A DNA stretch of 64,000 nucleotides from Pseudomonas brassicacearum (GTDB lineage: Bacteria > Pseudomonadota > Gammaproteobacteria > Pseudomonadales > Pseudomonadaceae). Where the stretch lies: assembly GCF_003732225.1 (NCBI RefSeq), contig NZ_MOBJ01000009.1, positions 434,001 to 498,000 of the forward strand, read 5' to 3'. Below are positions 45,038-53,757 of the stretch, in pieces. Each line of letters starts with the position of its first letter. Positions within the stretch are counted from its first letter, which is position 1. The notes beneath the pieces were generated by a model, which worked only from the letters and a program-made list of their open reading frames with translations, was not told where the DNA came from and did not search any database. A program made the translations under genes and the position numbers.

Positions 45038-45748
45038 TCAACGGAAAGTGATGAGTTCCGGGGCCTTCAGCAGTTGTAAATGTGCATGACTGTTGAAGGA
45101 AGCCAGCGCCACCTCGCGACCACGGAACTTCAGTTGGTTGAGCGAGGTGTTGACGATTTGCCAATTCAGCTCAAAGGCCTGCTTTGCCGGCATTTGAGTA
45201 ATCAGGTGGAGCAGGGCAGTGATAGTCCCGCCAGAGGTGAACACGGCGATTTTCTGGGTGTTCTCGGCTTGTTCGAGAATACGTTGCAAGCCTGCCTGGA
45301 CCCGCTCGACGAAGCCAAGCCAGCTTTCGAGGCCCGGTGGGTCGTACGTGCCCGCCAGCCAGCGCTCGATGATCAAGGCAAAGATTCGCTGAAACTCGCC
45401 GCGATTCTGCGCGGCATTGCGCAGGATGTGCAGGGCTTCAGGCTCTTCGGGTAACAGGTCTGGAAGCAGCGCGCGGATCACCGCTTCGGCGTCGAACTCG
45501 TTGAAGGCCGAATCGATTTCCAGAGGCGGCACCGGCAGGCCGACAGCACCGAATTGCGCCAGAGCGCTGTTGGCGGTGTGTTGCTGACGACGCAGGTCGC
45601 CCGACAGGCAGCGGTCGAAACTCAATCCCAGTTCAGCCAGGTGGCTGCCGAGTACTTCTGCCTGACGAACACCGGTCGGCGACAGCACGTCGTAGTCGTC
45701 TGCACCGAAGGAGGCCTGGCCATGTCGAATCAAATAGATGGTGCCCAC
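45038..45748 (-). CDS. Histidine phosphatase family protein
   Basis: A 236-residue branch-1 histidine phosphatase. RHGQAS at residues 8-13 gives the phosphorylated histidine and conserved arginine; the second histidine and acid-base residues follow in the mid region. Phosphoglycerate mutase-like folds act on sugar phosphates or small phosphates; the substrate is unknown. Start GTG 45748 gives VGTIYLIRHGQ, close to the family beginning. The preceding ATG at 45811 is less likely because its coded N-terminus is not family-like. Operon with SCP2. Confidence 0.83.
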   Translation of the reverse strand: MGTIYLIRHGQASFGADDYDVLSPTGVRQAEVLGSHLAELGLSFDRCLSGDLRRQQHTANSALAQFGAVGLPVPPLEIDSAFNEFDAEAVIRALLPDLLPEEPEALHILRNAAQNRGEFQRIFALIIERWLAGTYDPPGLESWLGFVERVQAGLQRILEQAENTQKIAVFTSGGTITALLHLITQMPAKQAFELNWQIVNTSLNQLKFRGREVALASFNSHAHLQLLKAPELITFR

Positions 45749-45953
45749 GTCCGCGTCATCCCGGTACGTTGAAGGTTTTGCGAGGTTATGAGGATGCCGG
45801 TGAGCTGTCAATGAAAAAACATACGCTTGTTTGAAATGCTCGTTGGAGGGCCGTTACAGAAGGTTTCATGACTGGTCGCAACGCGGCCGCATGGGTATGC
45901 TGAAGGTATACGCGCCTGCGTGTTCAGCGGCGCACTGTAGTTAAGGAGTCGAT

Positions 45954-46976
45954 GTGGATTTTCTTGCCGAGTACGCAAGTTTTCTGGCTAAAACCGTGAC
46001 CCTGGTGATTGCCATTTTGGTGGTCCTGGCCAGTTTTGCGGCGTTGCGCAGCAAGGGCCGGCGCAAAGCTGCGGGCCAGTTGCAGGTCAACAAACTGAAT
46101 GATTTCTACAAAGGGCTGCGTGAGCGTCTGGAGCAGTCGCTGCTCGACAAGGATCAGCTCAAGGCCGTGCGTAAGTCCGAAGCCAGGGCCGAGAAAAAAC
46201 AGAAGAAAAAACCTGAAGCCAAATCTCGGGTGTTCGTGCTGGATTTCGACGGCGACATCAAGGCTTCGGCGACTGAAAGCCTGCGCCACGAAATCACCGC
46301 GCTGCTGTCCCTGGCCACGCCGAAGGACGAAGTTGTGCTGCGTCTGGAAAGCGGCGGTGGCATGGTTCACAGCTACGGTCTGGCGTCCTCGCAACTGGCG
46401 CGCATTCGTCAGGCCGGTGTGCCATTGACTGTGTGCATCGACAAGGTCGCGGCCAGCGGCGGCTACATGATGGCGTGCATTGGCGAGAAGATCATCAGCG
46501 CACCGTTTGCCATTCTGGGTTCGATCGGCGTGGTGGCGCAGTTGCCTAACGTCAATCGTTTGCTGAAAAAGCATGACATCGACTTCGAAGTCCTGACGGC
46601 CGGCGAGTACAAACGCACGCTGACGGTGTTTGGCGAAAACACCGAAAAAGGCCGGGAGAAGTTTCAGGAAGACCTGGATGTCACTCACGAGCTGTTCAAG
46701 AACTTCGTCTCGCGCTACCGCCCACAGCTGGCCATCAACGAAGTGGCCACCGGTGAAATCTGGTTGGGTGTCGCAGCGCTGGAAAAACGCTTGGTCGATG
46801 AACTGAAAACCAGCGATGAATACCTCGCTGAACGCGCCAAGGGTGCAGAGCTGTTTCACCTGCATTATTCCGAACGCAAGAGCCTGCAAGAACGCGTCGG
46901 CCTGGCGGCCAGCGGTTCGATTGATCGTGTCTTGCTGACCTGGTGGAGTCGCTTGACCCAACAGCGCTTCTGGTAA
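45954..46976 (+). CDS. sohB: SohB, inner-membrane S49 serine protease
   Basis: A 340-residue periplasmic-facing serine protease with one N-terminal membrane segment (residues 12-30). The catalytic dyad is Ser168 in DKVAASGGYMM and Lys220 in TAGEYKRTL, characteristic of the SppA/SohB family (S49). SohB cleaves signal peptides and can compensate for HtrA loss in E. coli. The start is GTG 45954 with AAGGAG 5-7 bases upstream. Monocistronic. Confidence 0.94.
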   Translation: MDFLAEYASFLAKTVTLVIAILVVLASFAALRSKGRRKAAGQLQVNKLNDFYKGLRERLEQSLLDKDQLKAVRKSEARAEKKQKKKPEAKSRVFVLDFDGDIKASATESLRHEITALLSLATPKDEVVLRLESGGGMVHSYGLASSQLARIRQAGVPLTVCIDKVAASGGYMMACIGEKIISAPFAILGSIGVVAQLPNVNRLLKKHDIDFEVLTAGEYKRTLTVFGENTEKGREKFQEDLDVTHELFKNFVSRYRPQLAINEVATGEIWLGVAALEKRLVDELKTSDEYLAERAKGAELFHLHYSERKSLQERVGLAASGSIDRVLLTWWSRLTQQRFW

Positions 46977-47189
46977 GGCGCACGGGGGCTCGCCAGTGCG
47001 GGCCCGTTATCGCGGCGTCGGGTGCAATGCCCGGCGCTGTACAGGCTCATGTCGCTGGCGTTTACCCTCTGCATTTCAGGTCCTTTGAGACTGTCGCGTT
47101 TTCCCTCCGGATTGAAGAAGTTTCCTGCTTTTATTCAGGCAGGCGGCACATAAGCTCTCAACTCCCAAGTCAACTGCAAAGGATTGCAA

Positions 47190-50100
47190 ATGATGGAGCT
47201 AGAGAGTCAACACCACCCTGCCACTGGCCGGTTACCGGCTCTGAACAAGCAGACGCTGTCGAGCCTGGCACTGGACACGGTGATACCTTCGACCGCAGCC
47301 CAATATGCCGCAAAGCTGATCGAGGAGCGTTGGGGAGCAGCGCCATTGGCCGCTCTACTGGTCAATATCAATTACCGTTACCCCGCGCAAACGGGTGTGC
47401 AGCAAGGGCAGGTCAGCAAGTCGCAAAGCCTGGTGCAGGTCCTGCTGTCCAACTACCAGACCGTGGGCGCCGGTCGTTTCGCAGAAACGGTATTCGGCCT
47501 GTACACGCCTCCTGCCGTGGGCCCGGAATTCCGGATAGACCAGCCGATCAACTCTGACGGTGGGTTCTTGGACTACGAGGGTATCTATCGTCAAACAACT
47601 CCTCAGTTTTACGGTCCGAGTACTCAACTGAAACTGCAGCCAGCGGAGTTCAAAAAGTGGGTATGGGAGCTGGAGTTCAAGGACAAATATACCGCGTATG
47701 TGCACGCTGTCTGGCCTTCCGATGAGGCCTGCCTTGCACCACAAGGCTATCCGCTACGCACCTCGGTCAAGACAGCGTTTGTCATGGCGGCTTACTTGCA
47801 GCGCCAGGAAAACAGCCTGACCCCGGACGGACTCAAGTTGGCACTACTGGCTGCCGGGTTCGATGCGCAGCAAACGTGGGAGCAGCTGACGGTTGAGCAG
47901 TTGCGGGCCTGGGCGACAATCGAGTCCTCCATAGAGGCCTCGCGCCTGGTCATTTACCGTTATGTATCGAGCGATATCTGGAGCTTTCGGGAAAAAACCA
48001 GTGAGCGGATTCTGCTTTATATCCCGGGAAACTCTTCTCCCTTCCACGAGTTTGCCAACCACAAGGCGTTGTACGAATGGGTGGTCGAGGTGGGCAAGGA
48101 CGTTGCCAGGAAAGAGGCTCTGGGAGCGCATTTTTCCGACGATGACCGGCAGGACGGTACGTTCCACGCTGGCGTGTTGACCGCGCTGGACGGAATGGCA
48201 ATGTACCCCCGTCAACACCACCTGAAGAAAGGCCATGGCTTTTTCAACGATGATGGTTACTGGGATCCTGCCGATTACGTTCACCTGAAGGTCGCAACGT
48301 CTCCGGCCGATCCCTTCGCGCAGTGGGTGTTGGTGATGAAGCAGGCGGCCCAGGCCAGTATCGAAACCATTCGTGACGATGCCCAGGTCAACCGAGACGA
48401 TTTGAGTGCGGTGGTCGAGCCCATTGTGCAATGGATCAACAAATTTGGCCCCTTGGCGTTGTTCGTTCCGGGAGGCGAAGGTTTGCTGGCGTTGGCCGGA
48501 CTGATTGATGCCGGTTATGGGCTGGCTCAGGCGGTTGATGGCAAGACTCCTGAAGAGCGCTCCGCCGGCGTCACGCGTATGGTATTCGGCTTGCTCAACG
48601 CCTTGCCATTGGCCGCAGCGGGTGCCGCCATCAAGACTGAAGAACAGGCTGCCGTTGCTGGGGCAGAGCCGGACCCTGCCCCGGTGGTCATCGAGGAGCC
48701 GTCGCCTGGCGAGCACCCGTTCGTGCCCCCGGATGTCGCACCTCCCGCCCCGGGTGCCGAGCGGGTAGCACTGATGCGCGGGATCGGACCCAGTGTCCAG
48801 GCATTCAGCGATGAGGTACTGGCCCAGATCGCTCATGTCAGTGCGGTGGACGATGACGTATTGCGCCTGATGCACGCGGGGCAGAGGGCACCGTCTCCGG
48901 TGCTGGCGGACACCATCAGCCGATTCACTATCGATCAGGATCTGCAACGTGCAATCGACTCATTACCCGAGGGGTCTGCGCAGGCTAAGCAGCTAAAAAG
49001 CACAAGAGTCGAGCAATTCAAGCGAAGTTACGCCGCACTCCAATACTCGGATAACGAGCGGGTCAGGCTGTTTCAGCATCAGTATCCGGGTTTACCAAAA
49101 AGTGCGGTGGAGCAAATGCTCGACAGGTCTGGGGTGGACATCGATGCCCCCCACACACTGGCTGATACCAAACGAGTGCTGGGGCAGGTGAGCGGCAAGG
49201 CGCGGCAGTACGAGCAACATGTACGCCTGTGCCGCGCCTATGAGGGGCTTTATCTGAAGTCGGTCGAAAACATCGACAGCGATGTACTGGTTTTGCATAC
49301 CCTGGAACGACTGCCGGGCTGGTCGCGCAAGATTCGAACCGAGGTGCTCGACGGGTTGGTCGGTACGGCTGAGTTTGACCAAGCGCTTCTCGATCTTCTG
49401 CCGCAAGAACAACGCTCGGCCCTCGGTTTGCGTCCAGACCATGAATGGCGGGACTTGCAGCTGAAAATCCGCGAGAACGCACTGCCGCGCTCCGAGCTGA
49501 TGCTCGGGCTGCACAGGATGGACTCCGGGTTGACCTTTCAGCGTTTCGGGTTGCACGGTGGTGGATTTCCAAACACCGCGCAGTCCGCTGAACTGTCCAT
49601 GGAGATGATGAGGCTTCAGGTCAAAGAAATTTATCCTGCTTTTACAACTGAGCAGGCGGATGAGTTTCTGTTAAATGCGGGAGCCCGGGCTCAGGCTGAT
49701 CTTTCTCGGTTGAGGTTGCAGGCCGAGCAACTGCGTATCGATATCACCGAGTGGATTGAAGACATCAGCGATGATATCGAAGACATGGATATCGAGCTTC
49801 TGTTCGCGGGTGATGAGGAGGCCGAGGGAATGAGCGACGCCGAGATCGAGGAGGAGAACGACACGCGCATAGAGGAATGGATGGATATTGAGCGCGAGAC
49901 CCGATATGAGCTGGCCGAGGAGCTGGTCGCCATTTGGCAAAAGCGCAGTGGGCCAGACAGCAGGATCTATGGGGATGGTCAGTTGATTGGTTTTCACCTG
50001 GACATGGACTTTGAGCGGATGCAAAACCTCCCACAGCTCAATGTAAAGTTGAATGACGTGGTGTCTCTCACCATGCCGAACTTCAAGTTAACGCATCGCG

Positions 50101-51023
50101 GCAGCCTTAACGGATTCCTTGAGTGTTTTCCCAACCTGCGCACGTTGAATATGCAGGGCGTCGATTTACGGCTTTTTGATCAGAATGGGATTGAGGTTGG
50201 CCGCTTACCGCCCGCGATCGCTGATATGCGTCAGCTTGAGACGCTGAATCTCAAAGCGACCGGGCTGGTCCTGACAGAGGGAAGAGAGGGAAGAGAGGGA
50301 AGCAAAGCACAACTCGCCGAGCTTACCCGACTTCAGGAACTCGATTTAAGCGAAAACCCGCTCGATGTCCCGCCGGCAGTGATTCGGATGACTGAATTGC
50401 GTCAACTCAAACTGCGGGGAGCGGGTCTCAGGACTTGTCCGATTGTTACGCTCGATCACCCTTATCTGGAAAGTCTGGATCTGCGTGACAACCAGATAAC
50501 CCGAGTGCCTCAAGCGGTTCGAAGGCAGTCGGTGGTCAAGGGCAACCTCTTGCTTTCAGGCAATCCGTTAACCGACGTAGATAGTTTGAGATGGGTCATG
50601 GACCATCGCAAACAGACCGGGATCAATCTATGGATGGGATCCGTTGCAGACGATTTCGCAAAGCCTGACCGCTGGTTGACCGGACTTTCCCCGGAGCAAG
50701 CGACACAGCAGACATCGCGTTGGGAGCGTGTTTTGGCGAAAGAGGGCAGCAGCCGCTTTTTCGGAACCCTGGGGGTGTTGACGCGCACAGCGGATTTTCG
50801 GGTGGATTACCCACCGTTGCAGTTGCGTGTGTGGCGCATGCTGGACGAGATGGATGCGTCGCCAGGGCTTTGCCAGGCGCTGTTTCAGGATGTAGGGTGG
50901 TCGGCCGTCGATGGCGATGACCCGTTTGCCAGTTTTGAACGACTGGAAGACAGAATCACGTCATTCAAGGAGCCGTCGGTGAAAAAAGCCAGGCTCGATG
51001 GCGAGGCTCTTCAAGCGCCGTAG
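47190..51023 (+). CDS. Dermonecrotic-toxin-like LRR protein, truncated NEL E3 ligase
   Basis: A 1277-residue effector-like protein. N-terminal about 400 residues match the dermonecrotic toxin domain of Pseudomonas proteins of this type. Then a hydrophobic stretch (residues 421-451), a proline-rich linker (about 493-523), a helical region with acidic repeats at 851-917 (IEDISDDIEDMDIEL), leucine-rich repeats at about 950-1134 (LRTLNMQGVDL, LETLNLKATGL, LQELDLSENPL, LRQLKLRGAGL, LESLDLRDNQI), and the first part of a NEL-type E3 domain (RFFGTLGVLTRTADF, LQLRVWRMLDEMD). The catalytic CxD motif of NEL is replaced: in DVGWSAVDGDDPF the cysteine position is alanine, and about 200 residues of NEL are missing. 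ATG 47190 with AAAGGA. Monocistronic with terminator. Confidence 0.8.
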   Translation: MMELESQHHPATGRLPALNKQTLSSLALDTVIPSTAAQYAAKLIEERWGAAPLAALLVNINYRYPAQTGVQQGQVSKSQSLVQVLLSNYQTVGAGRFAETVFGLYTPPAVGPEFRIDQPINSDGGFLDYEGIYRQTTPQFYGPSTQLKLQPAEFKKWVWELEFKDKYTAYVHAVWPSDEACLAPQGYPLRTSVKTAFVMAAYLQRQENSLTPDGLKLALLAAGFDAQQTWEQLTVEQLRAWATIESSIEASRLVIYRYVSSDIWSFREKTSERILLYIPGNSSPFHEFANHKALYEWVVEVGKDVARKEALGAHFSDDDRQDGTFHAGVLTALDGMAMYPRQHHLKKGHGFFNDDGYWDPADYVHLKVATSPADPFAQWVLVMKQAAQASIETIRDDAQVNRDDLSAVVEPIVQWINKFGPLALFVPGGEGLLALAGLIDAGYGLAQAVDGKTPEERSAGVTRMVFGLLNALPLAAAGAAIKTEEQAAVAGAEPDPAPVVIEEPSPGEHPFVPPDVAPPAPGAERVALMRGIGPSVQAFSDEVLAQIAHVSAVDDDVLRLMHAGQRAPSPVLADTISRFTIDQDLQRAIDSLPEGSAQAKQLKSTRVEQFKRSYAALQYSDNERVRLFQHQYPGLPKSAVEQMLDRSGVDIDAPHTLADTKRVLGQVSGKARQYEQHVRLCRAYEGLYLKSVENIDSDVLVLHTLERLPGWSRKIRTEVLDGLVGTAEFDQALLDLLPQEQRSALGLRPDHEWRDLQLKIRENALPRSELMLGLHRMDSGLTFQRFGLHGGGFPNTAQSAELSMEMMRLQVKEIYPAFTTEQADEFLLNAGARAQADLSRLRLQAEQLRIDITEWIEDISDDIEDMDIELLFAGDEEAEGMSDAEIEEENDTRIEEWMDIERETRYELAEELVAIWQKRSGPDSRIYGDGQLIGFHLDMDFERMQNLPQLNVKLNDVVSLTMPNFKLTHRGSLNGFLECFPNLRTLNMQGVDLRLFDQNGIEVGRLPPAIADMRQLETLNLKATGLVLTEGREGREGSKAQLAELTRLQELDLSENPLDVPPAVIRMTELRQLKLRGAGLRTCPIVTLDHPYLESLDLRDNQITRVPQAVRRQSVVKGNLLLSGNPLTDVDSLRWVMDHRKQTGINLWMGSVADDFAKPDRWLTGLSPEQATQQTSRWERVLAKEGSSRFFGTLGVLTRTADFRVDYPPLQLRVWRMLDEMDASPGLCQALFQDVGWSAVDGDDPFASFERLEDRITSFKEPSVKKARLDGEALQAP
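50280..50302 (+). repeat. 9-bp tandem repeat in the LRR region
   Basis: GGAAGAGAG occurs at 50280-50288 and 50289-50297, followed by a partial copy GGAAG. It encodes GREGREGSK in an LRR loop. In-frame slippage here would add or remove three residues per copy. Confidence 0.75.
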
Positions 51024-51051
51024 GTGGAGCAGGGACTTTGTAGCAGACATG

Positions 51052-51096
51052 AAAAACCTTGAGTCCCGGCACATGCGCCGGGCTCAAGGTTTTTTG
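51052..51096. terminator. Strong bidirectional terminator
   Basis: AAAAACCTTGAG(T)CCCGGC pairs with GCCGGG(C)TCAAGGTTTTT around ACATGC, flanked by A and T tracts on each side. It ends both the LRR gene and the convergent DUF934 gene. Confidence 0.9.
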
Positions 51097-51100
51097 TCGA

Positions 51101-51595
51101 TCAGCGGCGACGGAACAGTGGTAGCGGTTCGTCCGTGGCGGCCTGGTAGGTCACCGAGAAGTCCTTGAGGCTTTCAAGTGCTTCGTACGGGTCCTTGTCG
51201 GCGCGCAATGCATAAGCGTCGAAACCGCAGCGGTGCAGGTAGAACAGCTGATCGCGCAGCACATCGCCGATTGCCCGCAGTTCGCCCTTGAAGCCGTAGC
51301 GGTCACGCAGCAGGCGGGCGTTGGAGTAGTTGCGCCCGTCGGTGAAGGCCGGGAAGTTCAGGGCAATGACCTGAAAGTGCGCGACGTCATCACCGATTTC
51401 TTCGGCTTCTTCATCGGCGTCCAGCCACACACCCAGACCGCCATCACGAGCCTTGAGGGCGTGACCGTGATCGCGCCACAGAGCCAGCGGCACGATCAGG
51501 TCGTCGCAGTTGGAAATGCCGTCGAAGGTCGCGTCCTTGGGCAGCAAGTGCCAGGTTTCGTCGATGACCTCGTTGTTCTTAATTATTCGCTGCAT
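51101..51595 (-). CDS. DUF934 protein, cysI partner
   Basis: A 164-residue protein of the DUF934 family, which in Pseudomonas and other beta/gammaproteobacteria always follows cysI. Recognisable: GGLGVWLDADEEAEEI, FPAFTDGRNYSNARLLRDRYG and RCGFDAYALRAD. Proposed to aid sulfite reductase, perhaps as an oxidoreductase partner, but unproven. The start at 51595 overlaps the end of cysI by 17 bases, so translation is coupled. The convergent LRR gene ends across a terminator. Confidence 0.92.
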   Translation of the reverse strand: MQRIIKNNEVIDETWHLLPKDATFDGISNCDDLIVPLALWRDHGHALKARDGGLGVWLDADEEAEEIGDDVAHFQVIALNFPAFTDGRNYSNARLLRDRYGFKGELRAIGDVLRDQLFYLHRCGFDAYALRADKDPYEALESLKDFSVTYQAATDEPLPLFRRR

Positions 51596-53237
51596 AGACG
51601 CGTTCCTTGAAGAGGTCGATGCCGATACGTTGATAGGTGTCGATGAAGCGCTCGTCTTCGGTCCGTTGTTCCACGTACACGTCGATCAGCTTCGAGATCA
51701 CATCCGGCATGTCGTCCTGGGCGAAGGACGGGCCGAGGATCTTGCCCAGGCTGGCGTCGCGGCTGGCGCTGCCGCCGAGGGACACCTGGTAGAACTCTTC
51801 ACCTTTCTTGTCCACCCCGAGGATGCCGATGTGGCCGACGTGGTGGTGACCACAGGCGTTCATGCAGCCGGAGATGTTCAGGTCAAGTTCGCCGATGTCG
51901 AACAGGTAGTCCAGGTCGTCGAAACGGCGCTGGATGGCTTCAGCGATCGGGATCGACTTGGCGTTCGCCAGGGAGCAGAAGTCGCCGCCCGGGCAGCAGA
52001 TGATGTCGGTCAGCAGGCCGATGTTCGGCGTAGCGAAACCTTGCTCGCGCAGTTCGCCCCACAGGGCGAACAACTGGCTCTGCTCGACGTCAGCCAGAAT
52101 GATGTTCTGCTCGTGGGAGGTGCGCAACTGGCCAAAGCTGTAGCGGTCGGCCAGGTCGGCAACGCCATCGAGTTGCTTGTCGGTCACGTCGCCCGGCGCA
52201 ACGCCGGTTGGTTTGAGTGACAGGGTCACGGCCACATATCCCGGCTTCTTGTGAGCCAGGGTGTTGCGGGTGCGCCAGCGGGCGAAGCCCGGATGCTGCT
52301 TGTCGAGATCAGCCAGCTCTGTCGTCTGATCGTCCAGGACTTTGTAGTCCGGATCGACGAAGTGCTTGGCGACGCGATGCACTTCGGCTTCGGTCAGCGT
52401 GGTCTGGCCACCGCGAAGGTGTTCCATTTCCGCATCGACTTTTTGCGCGAAGACTTCAGGTGTCAGGGCCTTGACCAGAATCTTGATCCGCGCCTTGTAT
52501 TTGTTGTCGCGACGGCCATAGCGGTTGTACACACGCAGGATGGCGTCGAGGTAGCTCAACAGGTCTTGCCACGGCAGGAATTCGTTGATGAACGCGCCGA
52601 CCACCGGTGTACGACCGAGGCCGCCACCGACCAGCACGCGGAAACCCAGCTCGCCAGCCGCGTTGTGCACGGGCTCAAGGCCGATGTCATGGACTTCGAT
52701 GGCTGCGCGGTCCGACGTCGAACCGTTGATGGCGATCTTGAACTTGCGCGGCAGGTAGGCGAATTCCGGGTGGAAGGTCGTCCACTGACGGACGATTTCG
52801 CACCAGGGACGCGGGTCGATCAACTCGTCGGCAGCGACACCGGCGAACTGGTCGGTGGTGACGTTGCGCAAGCAGTTGCCGCTGGTCTGGATCGCGTGCA
52901 TTTGCACGGTAGCCAGCTCAGCCAGGATGTCCGGAATGTCTTCCAGCGCCGGCCAGTTGAACTGTACGTTCTGCCGGGTACTGATGTGGGCGTAGCCCTT
53001 GTCGTAGTCGCGGGCGATCTTGGCCATCATTCGCGTCTGGCGCGAAGTCAGTTGGCCATAAGGCACGGCAACCCGCAGCATCGGGGCGAAGCGCTGGATG
53101 TAAAGGCCATTTTGCAGGCGCAGGGGGCGGAATTCTTCTTCGCTCAGCTCGCCTGCCAGATAGCGTCGGGTCTGATCACGGAACTGCTTGACGCGGTCCT
53201 CGATGATCCGCTGATCGTACTCGTCGTATACGTACAT
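51579..53237 (-). CDS. cysI: Assimilatory sulfite reductase, hemoprotein (CysI)
   Basis: A 552-residue siroheme/[4Fe-4S] enzyme that reduces sulfite to sulfide in cysteine synthesis. GNCLRNVTTDQFAG marks the first repeat; DIICCPGGDFCSLANAKSIP and LNISGCMNACGHHHVGHIG carry the cysteines that hold the cluster and siroheme. The electron donor would be ferredoxin or a separate flavoprotein. Start ATG 53237 is chosen over a longer reading frame (up to 53414) that has no family match at its N-terminus. Overlaps the DUF934 gene downstream. Confidence 0.95.
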   Translation of the reverse strand: MYVYDEYDQRIIEDRVKQFRDQTRRYLAGELSEEEFRPLRLQNGLYIQRFAPMLRVAVPYGQLTSRQTRMMAKIARDYDKGYAHISTRQNVQFNWPALEDIPDILAELATVQMHAIQTSGNCLRNVTTDQFAGVAADELIDPRPWCEIVRQWTTFHPEFAYLPRKFKIAINGSTSDRAAIEVHDIGLEPVHNAAGELGFRVLVGGGLGRTPVVGAFINEFLPWQDLLSYLDAILRVYNRYGRRDNKYKARIKILVKALTPEVFAQKVDAEMEHLRGGQTTLTEAEVHRVAKHFVDPDYKVLDDQTTELADLDKQHPGFARWRTRNTLAHKKPGYVAVTLSLKPTGVAPGDVTDKQLDGVADLADRYSFGQLRTSHEQNIILADVEQSQLFALWGELREQGFATPNIGLLTDIICCPGGDFCSLANAKSIPIAEAIQRRFDDLDYLFDIGELDLNISGCMNACGHHHVGHIGILGVDKKGEEFYQVSLGGSASRDASLGKILGPSFAQDDMPDVISKLIDVYVEQRTEDERFIDTYQRIGIDLFKERVYAANN

Positions 53238-53529
53238 ATAGGTCCTGTTCTCAGGCTTGGGCCAATCAGGAACAGCTGCGCTTTTCGCTCGCTTGATTCC
53301 GATACTGCCTTGGCAATTCTGCGCGCACGGCCGCGCACTCCCCACGGAGCCGAGGCAAGATACCAGTTTGCGTTTATGCGCAAAAGTGATGTTTGAGTAT
53401 ATGTAAAGAACCAAATCGACTAATGAGACTGGTTATTGTCTTACCCACATTTGTGGTGCGGGCAATCCTCTACTTAACTGTGCTCGAGTCTTTATGCAAT
53501 CACCGATAAAACCGACAAGAGGCGATGCA
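53238..53529. other. Intergenic region upstream of cysI
   Basis: About 290 bases hold the cysI promoter (AT-rich TATTCATATGTAAAG-like stretch near 53390-53405) and the leader of the small membrane protein on the other strand. CysB-binding sites cannot be fixed by eye. Confidence 0.4.
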
Positions 53530-53643
53530 ATGAGCAACCCAACCAAAGCACGGAAAAGCGATAGCACTGTCGATGCATGGGCAATTCTGTTCCTGATCAT
53601 CCTGGTAGTGGGCACTGCGGTGTTCTGGGTCAGCCATCAATAG
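53530..53643 (+). CDS. 37-residue membrane protein
   Basis: A short frame with a GAGG site six bases before its ATG. The product MSNPTKARKSDSTVDAWAIL (first 20 residues) continues into one hydrophobic helix (FLIILVVGTAVFWVS) with a basic, cytoplasmic N-terminus. Small proteins of this sort occur in Pseudomonas genomes, but no function is known. It is divergent from cysI and 114 bases before the periplasmic binding protein gene. Confidence 0.65.
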   Translation: MSNPTKARKSDSTVDAWAILFLIILVVGTAVFWVSHQ

Positions 53644-53757
53644 GTAAGCGTGACCGAGCCCTGTTCCGAAGATTGTCGGACAAAACGCTAATTAATTGCG
53701 ATTTGCCAGCATTTCGCCGGCTATAATGCGCGCTAATTTCCGGGGCTCGGATATTCA

